The translations under genes and the position numbers were made by a program. From CAZIRO01 sp964541595 (GTDB lineage Bacteria > Acidobacteriota > HRBIN11): 22,174 nucleotides of DNA. The notes beneath the pieces were generated by a model, which worked only from the letters and a program-made list of their open reading frames with translations, ran no database searches and was not told the DNA's origin. The DNA lies in NCBI GenBank assembly GCA_964541595.1, contig CAZIRO010000026.1, forward strand, positions 1 to 22,174. The letters run 5' to 3'. This document shows, piece after piece, positions 7,489 to 15,178 of this stretch (the stretch's first letter is position 1; the number at the start of each line of letters is the position of its first letter).

Positions 7489-8913
7489 ATGGCCGCACGC
7501 ACGATGTTCGATAAAATCTGGGAAACGCATATCGTGCATCAGGAACCGGACGGACGTGCGTTGCTGTATGTTGACCTGCATCTCGTGCATGAGGTCACCT
7601 CGCCGCAGGCGTTTGAAGGCCTGCGCCTGGCCGGGCGGCAGGTACGCCGCCCGGATCTGACGGTAGCCACGGTCGACCACAACGTGCCGACGACATCACG
7701 CACCGGACCGATTGCGGACCCGCTGTCGCGCCGGCAGATCGCAACCCTGCGCCACAACTGTGCGACCTATGGCATCCCGTTTTTTGACCTCCATTCGCCG
7801 TGGCAGGGGATCGTGCACGTGATCGGACCCGAACTCGGTCTGACACAACCGGGGATGGTGATCGTCTGCGGGGATTCCCACACGTCGACGCATGGGGCGT
7901 TCGGTGCGTTTGCACTCGGCATCGGAACGTCTGAAGTCGAACACGTGCTCGCCACACAGTGTATCTGGTTGAAGAAACCGCAGGTGATGGAAATCCGCGT
8001 CGACGGAGAATTGCCCAGAGGCGTGACGGCCAAAGACGTGATCCTCGGTATCATCGGCCGGATCGGCGTGGACGGCGCGGTCGGATACGTGATCGAATAC
8101 ACGGGATCTGCTATCCGCGCACTCTCCATGGAAGGCCGGATGACGGTGTGCAACATGTCGATCGAAGCGGGGGCACGGGCGGGCATGATTGCCCCTGACG
8201 ACGTGACGTTCGCCTATCTGGAAGGCCGGGTATACGCGCCGCGCGGGCGGGATTGGGAGCGCGCCCTTGCGTACTGGCAGTCGCTGCCGTCCGATCCGGA
8301 TGCCGTATACGACCGTACCGTGATCATCGATGCCGGTACNNNNNNNNNNACGCTTGAACCGTACGTCACATGGGGTACCCACCCCGGTCAGGTCGCTCCC
8401 GTGACCGGTTGCGTTCCCGATCCGGCATCGTTCTCCCGTCCGGAAGACCGGGCGGCGGCCGAACGTGCGCTGCAGTACATGGGACTCGAACCGGGAACCC
8501 CGATCCAGGAAATCCGCATTGACCGCGTGTTTATCGGATCGTGTACGAATGCCCGGATCGAGGATCTGCGCGCTGCTGCGGCCGTGGTGCGCGGGAAACG
8601 GGTGCATCCACGGGTGCGGGCAATCGTCGTGCCTGGATCGACCCAGGTCAAACGTCAGGCAGAGGCCGAGGGACTGGACCGCATTTTCAAGGAAGCCGGG
8701 TTCGAATGGCGAGAGTCCGGATGTTCGATGTGTCTCGGTATGAATCCGGATATTCTGCAACCGGGTGAACGGTGCGCATCCACGTCGAACCGGAACTTTG
8801 AAGGTCGCCAGGGAAAGGGCGGACGTACCCACCTGGTCAGTCCGCCCATGGCCGCCGCAGCGGCCATCGCCGGACATTTCGTCGACATACGCACCTGGGA
8901 CTGGGAGGCATAG
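7489..8913 (+). CDS. leuC: 3-isopropylmalate dehydratase, large subunit (interrupted by an N gap)
   Basis: LeuC is the Fe-S-bearing large subunit of isopropylmalate isomerase, an aconitase-family enzyme that converts 2- to 3-isopropylmalate with LeuD. Hallmarks are the N-terminal TMFDKIWETHIV, CGDSHTSTHGAFG, the cluster cysteines in IGSCTNARIEDLR and GCSMCLGMN, and RCASTSNRNFEGRQGKGGRT. Ten Ns (8340-8349) interrupt the frame after IDAG and before LEPYVTWGT. The frame is kept, giving 474 codons including four unknown ones. If the gap is an artefact (see findings) the protein has 470 residues, close to the family's usual 466-470. ATG 7489 follows GGGGGACAGGT and gives the standard N-terminus. 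The leuD start lies 4 nt after the stop. Confidence 0.95.
   Translation: MAARTMFDKIWETHIVHQEPDGRALLYVDLHLVHEVTSPQAFEGLRLAGRQVRRPDLTVATVDHNVPTTSRTGPIADPLSRRQIATLRHNCATYGIPFFDLHSPWQGIVHVIGPELGLTQPGMVIVCGDSHTSTHGAFGAFALGIGTSEVEHVLATQCIWLKKPQVMEIRVDGELPRGVTAKDVILGIIGRIGVDGAVGYVIEYTGSAIRALSMEGRMTVCNMSIEAGARAGMIAPDDVTFAYLEGRVYAPRGRDWERALAYWQSLPSDPDAVYDRTVIIDAGXXXXTLEPYVTWGTHPGQVAPVTGCVPDPASFSRPEDRAAAERALQYMGLEPGTPIQEIRIDRVFIGSCTNARIEDLRAAAAVVRGKRVHPRVRAIVVPGSTQVKRQAEAEGLDRIFKEAGFEWRESGCSMCLGMNPDILQPGERCASTSNRNFEGRQGKGGRTHLVSPPMAAAAAIAGHFVDIRTWDWEA
8340..8349. other. Assembly gap (10 N) inside leuC
   Basis: Ten undetermined bases form a placeholder gap. The left flank ends GGTAC and the right flank begins ACGCTT. 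Merging them on the shared AC gives GGTACGCTT, which restores an uninterrupted IDAGTLEPYVTWGT of the normal family length. The gap is therefore probably a scaffolding artefact rather than missing sequence. Confidence 0.8.
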
Positions 8914-8917
8914 ACCG

Positions 8918-9562
8918 ATGGAACCGTTCCGCATACATACCGGCATTGTGGCACCGCTGGACCGTACGCACGTGGATACCGACCAGATCATGCCGAAACA
9001 GTTTCTGAAACGGATCGAACGGACCGGTTTCGGCGCGTTTCTGTTCTACGACTGGCGGTACCTGCCGGACGGGCAACCGAATCCGGAATTCGTACTCAAC
9101 CGGGCGCCCTATCGAGACGCAACGATCCTGGTGACCGGGCGCAACTTCGGCTGCGGATCCTCCCGTGAGCACGCGGTATGGGGACTCAAAGACTACGGAT
9201 TCCGTGTGATCATTGCCCCGTCGTTTGCCGAGTTGTTTTTCGGCAACTGCATCCGGAACGGCATCCTGCCGGCGACTGTCGATGACGCTGTCGCACAGGA
9301 CATCATGCACCGTGCGCATGCGACACCGGGATATCGGCTGACCGTCGATCTGGAACGTCAGATTCTGTACGACGCCTCCGGCTGGGAAGCACCGTTTACC
9401 ATCGATCCCGTTGCGCGGGAGCGACTGCTCCACGGCTGGGACGACATTGCCCTGACGATGCGATACGCGGACAAGATCCGTGCCTATGAAGCGCGGCGAC
9501 CGACGTGGCTGCCGCGCGTGCAACACGCGCAACCGGACGACATATCCCGCGCGTCACGGTGA
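8918..9562 (+). CDS. leuD: 3-isopropylmalate dehydratase, small subunit
   Basis: The 214-residue swivel-domain subunit completes isopropylmalate isomerase with LeuC. Typical motifs are DTDQIMPKQFLKRIERTGFG near the N-terminus, the substrate loop GRNFGCGSSREHAVWGL, and FGNCIRNGILP. The family length is about 200, and the last residues (after RAYEARRPTWLP) are a variable tail. ATG 8918 lies 4 nt after the leuC stop and is preceded by GGGAGG within the end of leuC, which implies coupled translation. The leuB start is 35 nt downstream. Confidence 0.96.
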   Translation: MEPFRIHTGIVAPLDRTHVDTDQIMPKQFLKRIERTGFGAFLFYDWRYLPDGQPNPEFVLNRAPYRDATILVTGRNFGCGSSREHAVWGLKDYGFRVIIAPSFAELFFGNCIRNGILPATVDDAVAQDIMHRAHATPGYRLTVDLERQILYDASGWEAPFTIDPVARERLLHGWDDIALTMRYADKIRAYEARRPTWLPRVQHAQPDDISRASR

Positions 9563-9597
9563 TATCCGGTGACGTTTTCGAATCCCGGAGCACGCAA

Positions 9598-10686
9598 ATG
9601 GGAACTTACCGGATCGTCATACTGCCGGGTGACGGTATCGGTCCGGAAGTCGTCGCCGAGGGCGTACGTATCCTGCGAGCGGTGGAACGAACGTTCGGTC
9701 ATCGGTTCATCATCGAGGAAGATCTGATCGGCGGTGCATGTATCGACCGCTACGGGGTCGCCATTCGCCCGGAAACAGTTGAACGGTGTCGCCGGGCGGA
9801 GGCCGTTCTGCTCGGTGCGGTCGGAGGTCCACGGTGGGCCGATCCCGCAGCGCCGGTGCGTCCGGAACAGGGACTGCTCATGCTACGCAAACAGTTACGG
9901 CTGTTTGCAAACATCCGGCCGATACGAACATACCCTGCACTGGCGGCGTGTACGCCCTTCCGGGCCGAAGTGGTGCGCGACGTGGACCTGATCGTCGTGC
10001 GGGAACTCACGGGCGGACTGTATTTCGGGCGGCCACAGAAACTGTGGCAGACCCGCCGAGGCCGTCAGGCGGTGGACACACTGCGGTATTCCGAGCATGA
10101 AATCCGCCGGATCCTCCGGGTGGCGTTCGCACTCGCCCGGTCCCGGCGAAAACGGTTGACCAGTGTGGACAAGGCAAATGTGCTCGCGTCCAGCCGGTTG
10201 TGGCGCATGATCGTTCAGGAAATGGCGGCGGAATACCCCGACGTGGAAGTCCGCCACATGCTGGTGGACACATGCGCGATGCAACTTGTGCGTCAGCCGA
10301 CCGATTTTGACGTGATCGTCACGGAAAACATGTTCGGCGACATCCTGACCGACGAAGCGGCCGCGCTGGCCGGGAGTATCGGGATGCTCCCGTCGGCGAG
10401 TCTGGGTCGGCGGAGACGGGACGGAACCGGTCCGGGACTGTACGAACCGGTTCACGGATCTGCACCGGATATCGCCGGTCGAGGCGTGGCGAACCCCATC
10501 GGGACCATTCTTTCGGTGGCGTTGCTGCTGCGTCATTCGCTGGGCCTGCACCGGGAAGCGGCCGCCGTGGAACAGGCGGTCGCCCGGGTGCTGGCTGATG
10601 GGTGGCGGACTCCGGACATCGCCGGATCGGACTGTCGAATCGTGTCCATGCGGGAGATGGGGCAGCGAATTGCCGATGCAATATGA
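9598..10686 (+). CDS. leuB: 3-isopropylmalate dehydrogenase
   Basis: The 362-residue enzyme oxidises and decarboxylates 3-isopropylmalate to 2-oxoisocaproate with NAD+. It shows the beta-decarboxylating dehydrogenase signatures: the N-terminal ILPGDGIGPEVVAEGVRIL, the substrate arginines in LRKQLRLFANIRPI and VRELTGGLYFG, the lysine in SVDKANVLASSRLWR, the metal aspartates in ENMFGDILTDEAA, and the NAD-binding GLYEPVHGSAPDIAG. The family length is 350-365. The LFANIRP and TGGLYFG motifs favour LeuB over isocitrate or tartrate dehydrogenase. ATG 9598 follows a weak CCGGAG. It is the last gene of the operon; no clear intrinsic terminator was seen in the 143 bp after it. Confidence 0.95.
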   Translation: MGTYRIVILPGDGIGPEVVAEGVRILRAVERTFGHRFIIEEDLIGGACIDRYGVAIRPETVERCRRAEAVLLGAVGGPRWADPAAPVRPEQGLLMLRKQLRLFANIRPIRTYPALAACTPFRAEVVRDVDLIVVRELTGGLYFGRPQKLWQTRRGRQAVDTLRYSEHEIRRILRVAFALARSRRKRLTSVDKANVLASSRLWRMIVQEMAAEYPDVEVRHMLVDTCAMQLVRQPTDFDVIVTENMFGDILTDEAAALAGSIGMLPSASLGRRRRDGTGPGLYEPVHGSAPDIAGRGVANPIGTILSVALLLRHSLGLHREAAAVEQAVARVLADGWRTPDIAGSDCRIVSMREMGQRIADAI

Positions 10687-10728
10687 CCGATAGGTCTTAT
10701 AGTACGTATATTCCGCCGGTTCTGGGCA

Positions 10729-10758
10729 CTTTTCTCTGAAGCGTCCCACACGTATAAT
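10729..10758 (+). promoter_or_regulatory. Possible promoter for the reductase gene
   Basis: A perfect -10 box TATAAT lies at 10753-10758. The region 16-18 bp upstream is T-rich (CTTTTCTC) but has no good -35 match. The 143-bp gap after leuB and the unrelated function of the next gene support a separate transcription unit starting here. Transcription would begin near 10765, about 65 nt before the reductase start. Confidence 0.45.
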
Positions 10759-10829
10759 GTCGAAACCTGAACACAGGTGGGGTTCCCCTCTTCCATACTG
10801 CGGTGACACACCCAAACAGGGAGGACCGT

Positions 10830-11840
10830 ATGCAGCGGGATATTTACGACGTGACGATCATCGGTGGCGGGCCGATCGGTCTGTTCGCCGCATTCTATTC
10901 CGGCCTGCGGGAGATGAAAACCAAAATCCTCGAGGCGTTACCGCAACTTGGCGGTCAACTCGTGACCCTGTATCCGGAGAAACTCATCTATGACGTCGCC
11001 GGGTTCCCCCAGGTGCTCGCCAAGGACCTGGCCAAAAGCCTGATCGAACAGGCCATGCGGTACCATCCCACGGTATGCCTGGAGGAACGGGCTGTCGCAT
11101 TGCATCGAGACGGTGACGGCATATACACCATCCGCACGGATAAGGGACGTGTCCACCATACACGTACGGTCATCATCGCCGCCGGTATCGGCGCATTTAA
11201 ACCGAACACGCTGGACCGCCCCGGGGTGCGTGCGTTTGAAGGCCGCGGGGTATACTACTTCGTGCGCGAATTCGAGCCGTTCCGGAACAAGCGGGTGCTC
11301 GTCGTCGGCGGTGGCGATTCGGCGGTCGATTGGGCCCTGCATCTGCATCCGATCGCGGCCCATGTGACCTTGATTCACCGGCGTACGGGGTTCCGTGCGC
11401 ATGAAAAGAGCGTACGGGAACTCATGGCGTCTCCGGTGACAGTAAAACTCCACTATGAACTCAAGGAAGTCCGGGGGGACGAGTGGGTTCGGGAAGTCGT
11501 GATCTTCCAGAACCAGACGATGGAAGAGGAGACCCTGCCGGTTGACGCGGTGATCCTCGCCATCGGGTTTAAAGCGGATATCGGTCCGATCGCGGAATGG
11601 GGCCTGGAATTCGAAGGGCGATACATCAAGGTCAACAGCCGGATGGAAACGAACCTGCCCGGTGTGTTTGCCTGTGGGGACGTCGTCAGCGTGACCGGCG
11701 TGGGAAACATGAAACTACTCGCCACGGGATTCGGTCAGGCGGCGATTGCCGTGGGTTCCGCGAAAGTGTTCATCGATCCGACCGCAAAACTCTTCGGCGG
11801 CCACAGCAGCGAAATGGTTCCGAAAAAGGAACAGAAATGA
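10830..11840 (+). CDS. Ferredoxin/flavodoxin-NADP+ reductase, thioredoxin-reductase-like
   Basis: The 336-residue flavoprotein has an FAD-binding Rossmann motif IIGGGPIGLFAAFYSGLREM (10-29), followed by LPQLGGQL. A second dinucleotide motif, RVLVVGGGDSAVDWALHL, binds NADPH, and the FAD-closing motif is GVFACGDVVSVTGVGNMKL. The domain order and length match TrxR-type ferredoxin-NADP+ reductases such as Bacillus subtilis YumC. The redox-active CxxC that thioredoxin reductase carries in its NADPH domain is absent, so it is not a thioredoxin reductase. It probably passes electrons between NADPH and ferredoxin or flavodoxin in the cytoplasm. ATG 10830 follows GGGAGG (10820-10825). The nucleotidyltransferase gene begins 28 nt after its stop, so the two may share a transcript. 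No functional link is evident. Confidence 0.88.
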   Translation: MQRDIYDVTIIGGGPIGLFAAFYSGLREMKTKILEALPQLGGQLVTLYPEKLIYDVAGFPQVLAKDLAKSLIEQAMRYHPTVCLEERAVALHRDGDGIYTIRTDKGRVHHTRTVIIAAGIGAFKPNTLDRPGVRAFEGRGVYYFVREFEPFRNKRVLVVGGGDSAVDWALHLHPIAAHVTLIHRRTGFRAHEKSVRELMASPVTVKLHYELKEVRGDEWVREVVIFQNQTMEEETLPVDAVILAIGFKADIGPIAEWGLEFEGRYIKVNSRMETNLPGVFACGDVVSVTGVGNMKLLATGFGQAAIAVGSAKVFIDPTAKLFGGHSSEMVPKKEQK

Positions 11841-11868
11841 CGCCAATGCGGACGTATCGGAGCCGACC

Positions 11869-12945
11869 ATGCAAGCGGCCGATCTGAAAGGACTTGTACT
11901 CAGTGGCGGTCGGGGTTCCCGATTGCGACCCCTGACGTTTACCCGTGCCAAGCAGCTGATCCCGGTCGGCAACAAACCGATTCTGTTTTACGTCCTGGAA
12001 GACATTGCCCGCACCGGGATCCATGACGTCGGTATCGTGGTCGGCGACACGCGCGATGAGGTCATCGCCGCGGTCGGTACCGGAGACCGCTGGGGCCTGC
12101 GGGTGACCTATATCGAGCAGCCGGAGCCTCTCGGTCTGGCCCATGCAGTCAAAGTCGCACGGGACTTCCTGGGCGATCACCCGTTTCTCATGTACCTCGG
12201 AGACAACCTGCTCAAGCAGGGCGTACGCCAGATGGTGGACAAATACCTTGCGACCCGTCCGAACTGTTACATCCTGCTTGCCGAGGTTCCCGATCCGCAG
12301 CGATTCGGTATTGCCGTCGTGCAGGGAGACCGTGTGATCTCCCTGGAGGAAAAGCCCCGTCACCCCCGCTCGAATCTGGCCCTCGTCGGGGTCTACATTT
12401 TCGATGCGACCATTCATGAGGCCATCGATCAGTTGCAACCGTCCTGGCGGGGAGAATACGAGATCACCGAAGCCATTCAATACCAGATCGATCACGGTCG
12501 TACCGTCCACTTCGATCGGGTGACCGGATGGTGGAAGGACACCGGACAACCGGCCGACCTTCTGGAAGCGAATCGACTCGTGCTGGAAGAATTGACGACC
12601 GACATTCAGGGCGAACTCGAAGCCACTACCGTTGAGGGCCGGGTCGCTGTCGGACCCCGCACGCGCATTGTCCGGAGCCACCTGCGCGGACCGCTGATCA
12701 TCGGCGCGGACTGTCAGATCGAGTCTGCCTATATCGGTCCGTTCACATCGATTCATGACGAGGTCACGATCACACACAGTGAGATCGAGTACTCGATCGT
12801 CCTGCGCGGTGCCCGCATCGAACACATATCCCGCCGTATCGAAAGCAGTATCCTCGGGTGTAACGTTTATGTCACGCGTGCCGACCGTCGACCTCAGGCC
12901 GTGCGGTTTACTCTCGGGGATCAGTCCAGAGTAGAACTGCCATGA
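11869..12945 (+). CDS. Glucose-1-phosphate thymidylyltransferase-like sugar nucleotidyltransferase (long form)
   Basis: The 358-residue protein has the sugar-1-phosphate nucleotidylyltransferase fold: LSGGRGSRLRPLTFTRAKQL (11-30), the metal aspartate in MYLGDN (D112), EKPRHPRSNLALVGVYIF, and GWWKDTGQPADLLEANR. After residue 240 comes a left-handed beta-helix-like C-terminal part (IIGADCQIESAYIGPFTSI). This architecture and length match the long RmlA subgroup (StrD-like) rather than the 290-residue RmlA. It would make dTDP-glucose (or UDP-glucose) from glucose-1-phosphate. No rmlB, C or D genes lie nearby, so the end product is unknown. ATG 11869 has only a weak SD (CGGAG). Its stop overlaps the aminotransferase start by 4 nt. 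Confidence 0.85.
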   Translation: MQAADLKGLVLSGGRGSRLRPLTFTRAKQLIPVGNKPILFYVLEDIARTGIHDVGIVVGDTRDEVIAAVGTGDRWGLRVTYIEQPEPLGLAHAVKVARDFLGDHPFLMYLGDNLLKQGVRQMVDKYLATRPNCYILLAEVPDPQRFGIAVVQGDRVISLEEKPRHPRSNLALVGVYIFDATIHEAIDQLQPSWRGEYEITEAIQYQIDHGRTVHFDRVTGWWKDTGQPADLLEANRLVLEELTTDIQGELEATTVEGRVAVGPRTRIVRSHLRGPLIIGADCQIESAYIGPFTSIHDEVTITHSEIEYSIVLRGARIEHISRRIESSILGCNVYVTRADRRPQAVRFTLGDQSRVELP

Positions 12946-14144
12946 CGAATCCGCTGTACCCGCTCGGTCCGATCGCACGGGAACGGCCCCCGTTTTTCAT
13001 CGTCCGTGCGGAGGGCGCATACCTGTACGATACGGATGGCCACCGCTGGCTGGATCTGACTTCCGGTCTCATGGTGAATGTCCTCGGCCACCGCCATCCC
13101 AGCGTGGTGCGCGCGATCACCCGACAGGTACAGCGCCACCTGCACGTCATGGTTTACGGGGTCTGGCCGACGGAGATCCAGCGGCGCTGGGCACGCCGAT
13201 TGAAAACCACCCTGCCCGATCATCTGCGCGTGATCTATCCCACGAACAGCGGTACGGAAGCCATCGAAGGCGCACTGAAAACGGCGTATGTGGTCACCGG
13301 CCGGCGGGTGTTCGTCACATTTGCAGGTGCGTACCACGGAGAAACACAGGGTGCACTTGCGGTCATCGGCGCTGCGCCGTATCGGTCCGCGTTTCAGTGG
13401 GTGAATGCCACCGTGCGCGTGCTTCCGTGGAATGATCCCGCGGCACTGACGGCCATCGATACGGACGTCGCCGCGGTGATCATCGAACCCCTGCAGGGTG
13501 AGGGAGGTATCCGACGTGCGGATACCGCGTTCTGGAAGACCCTCGTACGTCGTTGCCGTGCTACCGGAACCCTGCTGATCTTCGATGAGGTGCAGACCGG
13601 TATGGGCCGCACCGGTGCCTGGTGGATGTGTCAGCGGTTGCAGATCGCGCCGGACATCCTCGTCGCCGGTAAGGCGCTCGGCGGCGGACTGCCGCTCGGT
13701 GCATTCATTCTGCGCAAGGGACTCGCGGACACCCTGCTGCGTACCGAACGGGTACCCCATCTGTCCACATTCGGAGGCCACCCTCTCGCATGCGCTGCGA
13801 GCATTGCCACGATCCGGGTGATTCAGCGACAGCGGTTGATCCACCGGATTCAGCGTTCAGAAACCATTCTCCGGCGAACGTTTCGGCAATGGACACGACG
13901 CTATTCCGGCGTTCTGCGGGAGGCCCGCGGCCTGGGTCTGATGTGGGGACTGGAGTTCCATACCGAAACCATGGCACAGACGTTCATCGACCGGATGCGC
14001 ACGTACGGATACCTGATGGATCAACCGCTGTTTGCGCCCCGCGTGGTGCGGTTTGCACCACCGTATACACTGTCCGCCGACGAATGGCAGTCCATCTTCC
14101 GGGATCTCGAACGTGCGTTGCGGGATGTCGCGGATTCTGTATAG
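12942..14144 (+). CDS. Class III PLP-dependent aminotransferase
   Basis: The 400-residue enzyme belongs to the acetylornithine/ornithine/4-aminobutyrate aminotransferase superfamily. Visible motifs are the N-terminal GAYLYDTDGHRWLDLTSG, PTNSGTEAIEGALKTAYVVT (PLP phosphate site), GAYHGETQGAL, IIEPLQGEGG, IFDEVQTGMGRTG (the PLP-pyridine aspartate) and AGKALGGGLPLGA with the Schiff-base lysine K244. The substrate cannot be read from sequence. Acetylornithine- or GABA-type activity is most likely, and it is not the fold-type IV IlvE that would complete the branched-chain pathway. The gene starts at ATG 12942 within the end of the nucleotidyltransferase (ATGA overlap), indicating translational coupling and perhaps a shared pathway. 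A TATAGT with a TTGCGG 16 bp upstream at its 3' end (14118-14145) may be a weak promoter. Confidence 0.88.
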   Translation: MTNPLYPLGPIARERPPFFIVRAEGAYLYDTDGHRWLDLTSGLMVNVLGHRHPSVVRAITRQVQRHLHVMVYGVWPTEIQRRWARRLKTTLPDHLRVIYPTNSGTEAIEGALKTAYVVTGRRVFVTFAGAYHGETQGALAVIGAAPYRSAFQWVNATVRVLPWNDPAALTAIDTDVAAVIIEPLQGEGGIRRADTAFWKTLVRRCRATGTLLIFDEVQTGMGRTGAWWMCQRLQIAPDILVAGKALGGGLPLGAFILRKGLADTLLRTERVPHLSTFGGHPLACAASIATIRVIQRQRLIHRIQRSETILRRTFRQWTRRYSGVLREARGLGLMWGLEFHTETMAQTFIDRMRTYGYLMDQPLFAPRVVRFAPPYTLSADEWQSIFRDLERALRDVADSV

Positions 14145-14224
14145 TGTGAAAGGAATGGCACCTCCGCGCCGATTGCGGATCCGATCTGGACTGTTCGGAA
14201 TTGCGTTCCGCACGCCGCGGTTAC

Positions 14225-14444
14225 GATCGATCTGAAATCGGGACAGGCAATGGGACATCGTGGGTGCCCATGCGGCCGTGCGATGTCCCCGGCCCGTGGG
14301 ATGTCCCGTCCCGGATACCTGCCACCCGAAACCCGACACCTGGGACCCGGGACCTGAGACCTGGGACCTGAGACCTAACAACCGGGCCATCCGCCCATCC
14401 GGCGCATCCCCTGTCCCATTGCCTGTCCCGATCTCAGATCGATC
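14225..14444 (+). repeat. MITE-like dispersed element, complete copy A (terminal inverted repeats plus heptad array)
   Basis: This 220-bp non-coding element lies between the aminotransferase gene and the DUF2231-like gene. Its ends, 14225-14257 and 14412-14444, are 33-bp inverted repeats with a single mismatch, beginning GATCGATCTGAAATCGGGAC. The outermost ATCGAT on each side may instead be a target-site duplication, since it is itself palindromic. Inside is an array of nine contiguous 7-bp units (14314-14376) with the pattern GRNACCY, for example GGGACCT and GAGACCT. There is no plausible protein. The 75 bp after the left arm align well with the inverted copy at 21909-22174, so these are copies of one element. 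The right end lies 27 bp before the next start codon. Confidence 0.85.
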
Positions 14445-14470
14445 CTTTGACACCTCTGGGAGGGAAACGC

Positions 14471-15121
14471 ATGCGGACAATACCTCACCGGATACCCTGG
14501 ATGGTCGTGTGTGTACTGCTCATCGGCAGTGTCTGGACCGGGAGCATGGCCCATGAAAAACACAAACCGAAATCCAAACCACCGTCCGGGCAAACGGCGC
14601 CCGTCGATCGCGAAACCACACGAGTCGGAACGGCAGCCACGAAATCCGCGCCGGCGGTGGCCGTCGTTCAGGAAGAACCTGCCGGGGAACCGGAATCCCC
14701 CGTGCCGGCGGAGGCATGGTCCATCCCATGGCGGGAAGCCCTGTTCGGCCACCTGCATAACAAGATCATCCATTTCCCACTGGCACTCGGAGTCGTCGGT
14801 GCGATTCTTCTGCTGGCCGGATACCGATGGCCGCAGTACCGATCCGCCGCACGCCTGCTGATCCTGATCGCGGCAATTTGCGCGATCGTGGCGTATTTCA
14901 CCGGAAAGGCGCAGGAAGCGGCATTTGAAGAGAGTGAACTGGAAACCATCCTGGAATGGCATGAAACCATGGGCATTTCGACGGCGATCCTGTTGTGGAT
15001 CGGTGTGGTCATGGACCGCATCCCCCCACTGCGGCGGTGGCAGTGGGTGTGGGCACTTCTCCTGCTGGTGGCGTTAAGCGTCACTGGATTCCTGGGGGGC
15101 ATGCTCGCTCACACGGGGTGA
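14471..15121 (+). CDS. DUF2231-like inner-membrane protein
   Basis: The 216-residue protein begins with a hydrophobic signal or anchor segment (residues 9-22, ending near GSMAHEKHK). A 55-residue charged, Pro/Ala-rich linker follows, then four predicted membrane helices (about 99-117, 126-144, 167-181, 192-210). The pattern GHLHNKIIHFPLALGVVG, a Gly after the second helix (YFTGKAQE) and a conserved-looking WHETMGIS match my memory of DUF2231 membrane proteins, which carry conserved histidines (here H94, H96, H101, H164). Their function is unknown, with heme or metal binding sometimes suggested. ATG 14471 follows GGAGGG (14459-14464). The gene lies right after repeat copy A and is convergent with the next, reverse-strand gene. 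Confidence 0.7.
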   Translation: MRTIPHRIPWMVVCVLLIGSVWTGSMAHEKHKPKSKPPSGQTAPVDRETTRVGTAATKSAPAVAVVQEEPAGEPESPVPAEAWSIPWREALFGHLHNKIIHFPLALGVVGAILLLAGYRWPQYRSAARLLILIAAICAIVAYFTGKAQEAAFEESELETILEWHETMGISTAILLWIGVVMDRIPPLRRWQWVWALLLLVALSVTGFLGGMLAHTG

Positions 15122-15131
15122 CGGATACAGA

Positions 15132-15145
15132 TCCCCTACAGGGGA
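15132..15145. terminator. Possible weak bidirectional terminator
   Basis: TCCCC (15132-15136) and GGGGA (15141-15145) form a 5-bp stem with loop TACA in the 57-bp gap between two convergent genes. There is no T-tract on either strand, so the call rests on position and symmetry only. Confidence 0.3.
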
Positions 15146-15178
15146 CGACACTCCGGCAGCACATTCCGGACGCATGTC

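Noticed and set aside
5911..7680. Long open frame on the minus strand opposite leuA (589 codons)
   Set aside because: It is a shadow of high-GC codon use in leuA/leuC. It has no SD and no recognisable motif, and its composition is typical of antisense frames. The similar frame at 2400-3824 opposite ilvB was rejected for the same reasons.
10687..10702. Intrinsic terminator after leuB (GACC/GGTC inverted repeat)
   Set aside because: The stem has only 4 bp and is followed by TTATAG rather than a T-run. It is too weak to call.
10830..11840. Thioredoxin reductase
   Set aside because: The fold is similar, but the CxxC redox motif in the NADPH domain is absent, so a ferredoxin/flavodoxin-NADP+ reductase is the better call.
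12942..14144. Branched-chain aminotransferase completing the operon
   Set aside because: The sequence is class III (fold type I, K244 in AGKALGGG), not the fold type IV IlvE family.
14155..14235. 26-codon frame after the aminotransferase gene (with an AAAGGA upstream)
   Set aside because: It is Arg/Pro-rich, ends inside the repeat arm and has no homology or context support. It is probably chance.
14447..14452. TTGACA directly after repeat copy A as a promoter -35 box
   Set aside because: No -10-like hexamer lies 16-18 bp downstream (CATGCG is found there), and it would place the start inside the coding region.
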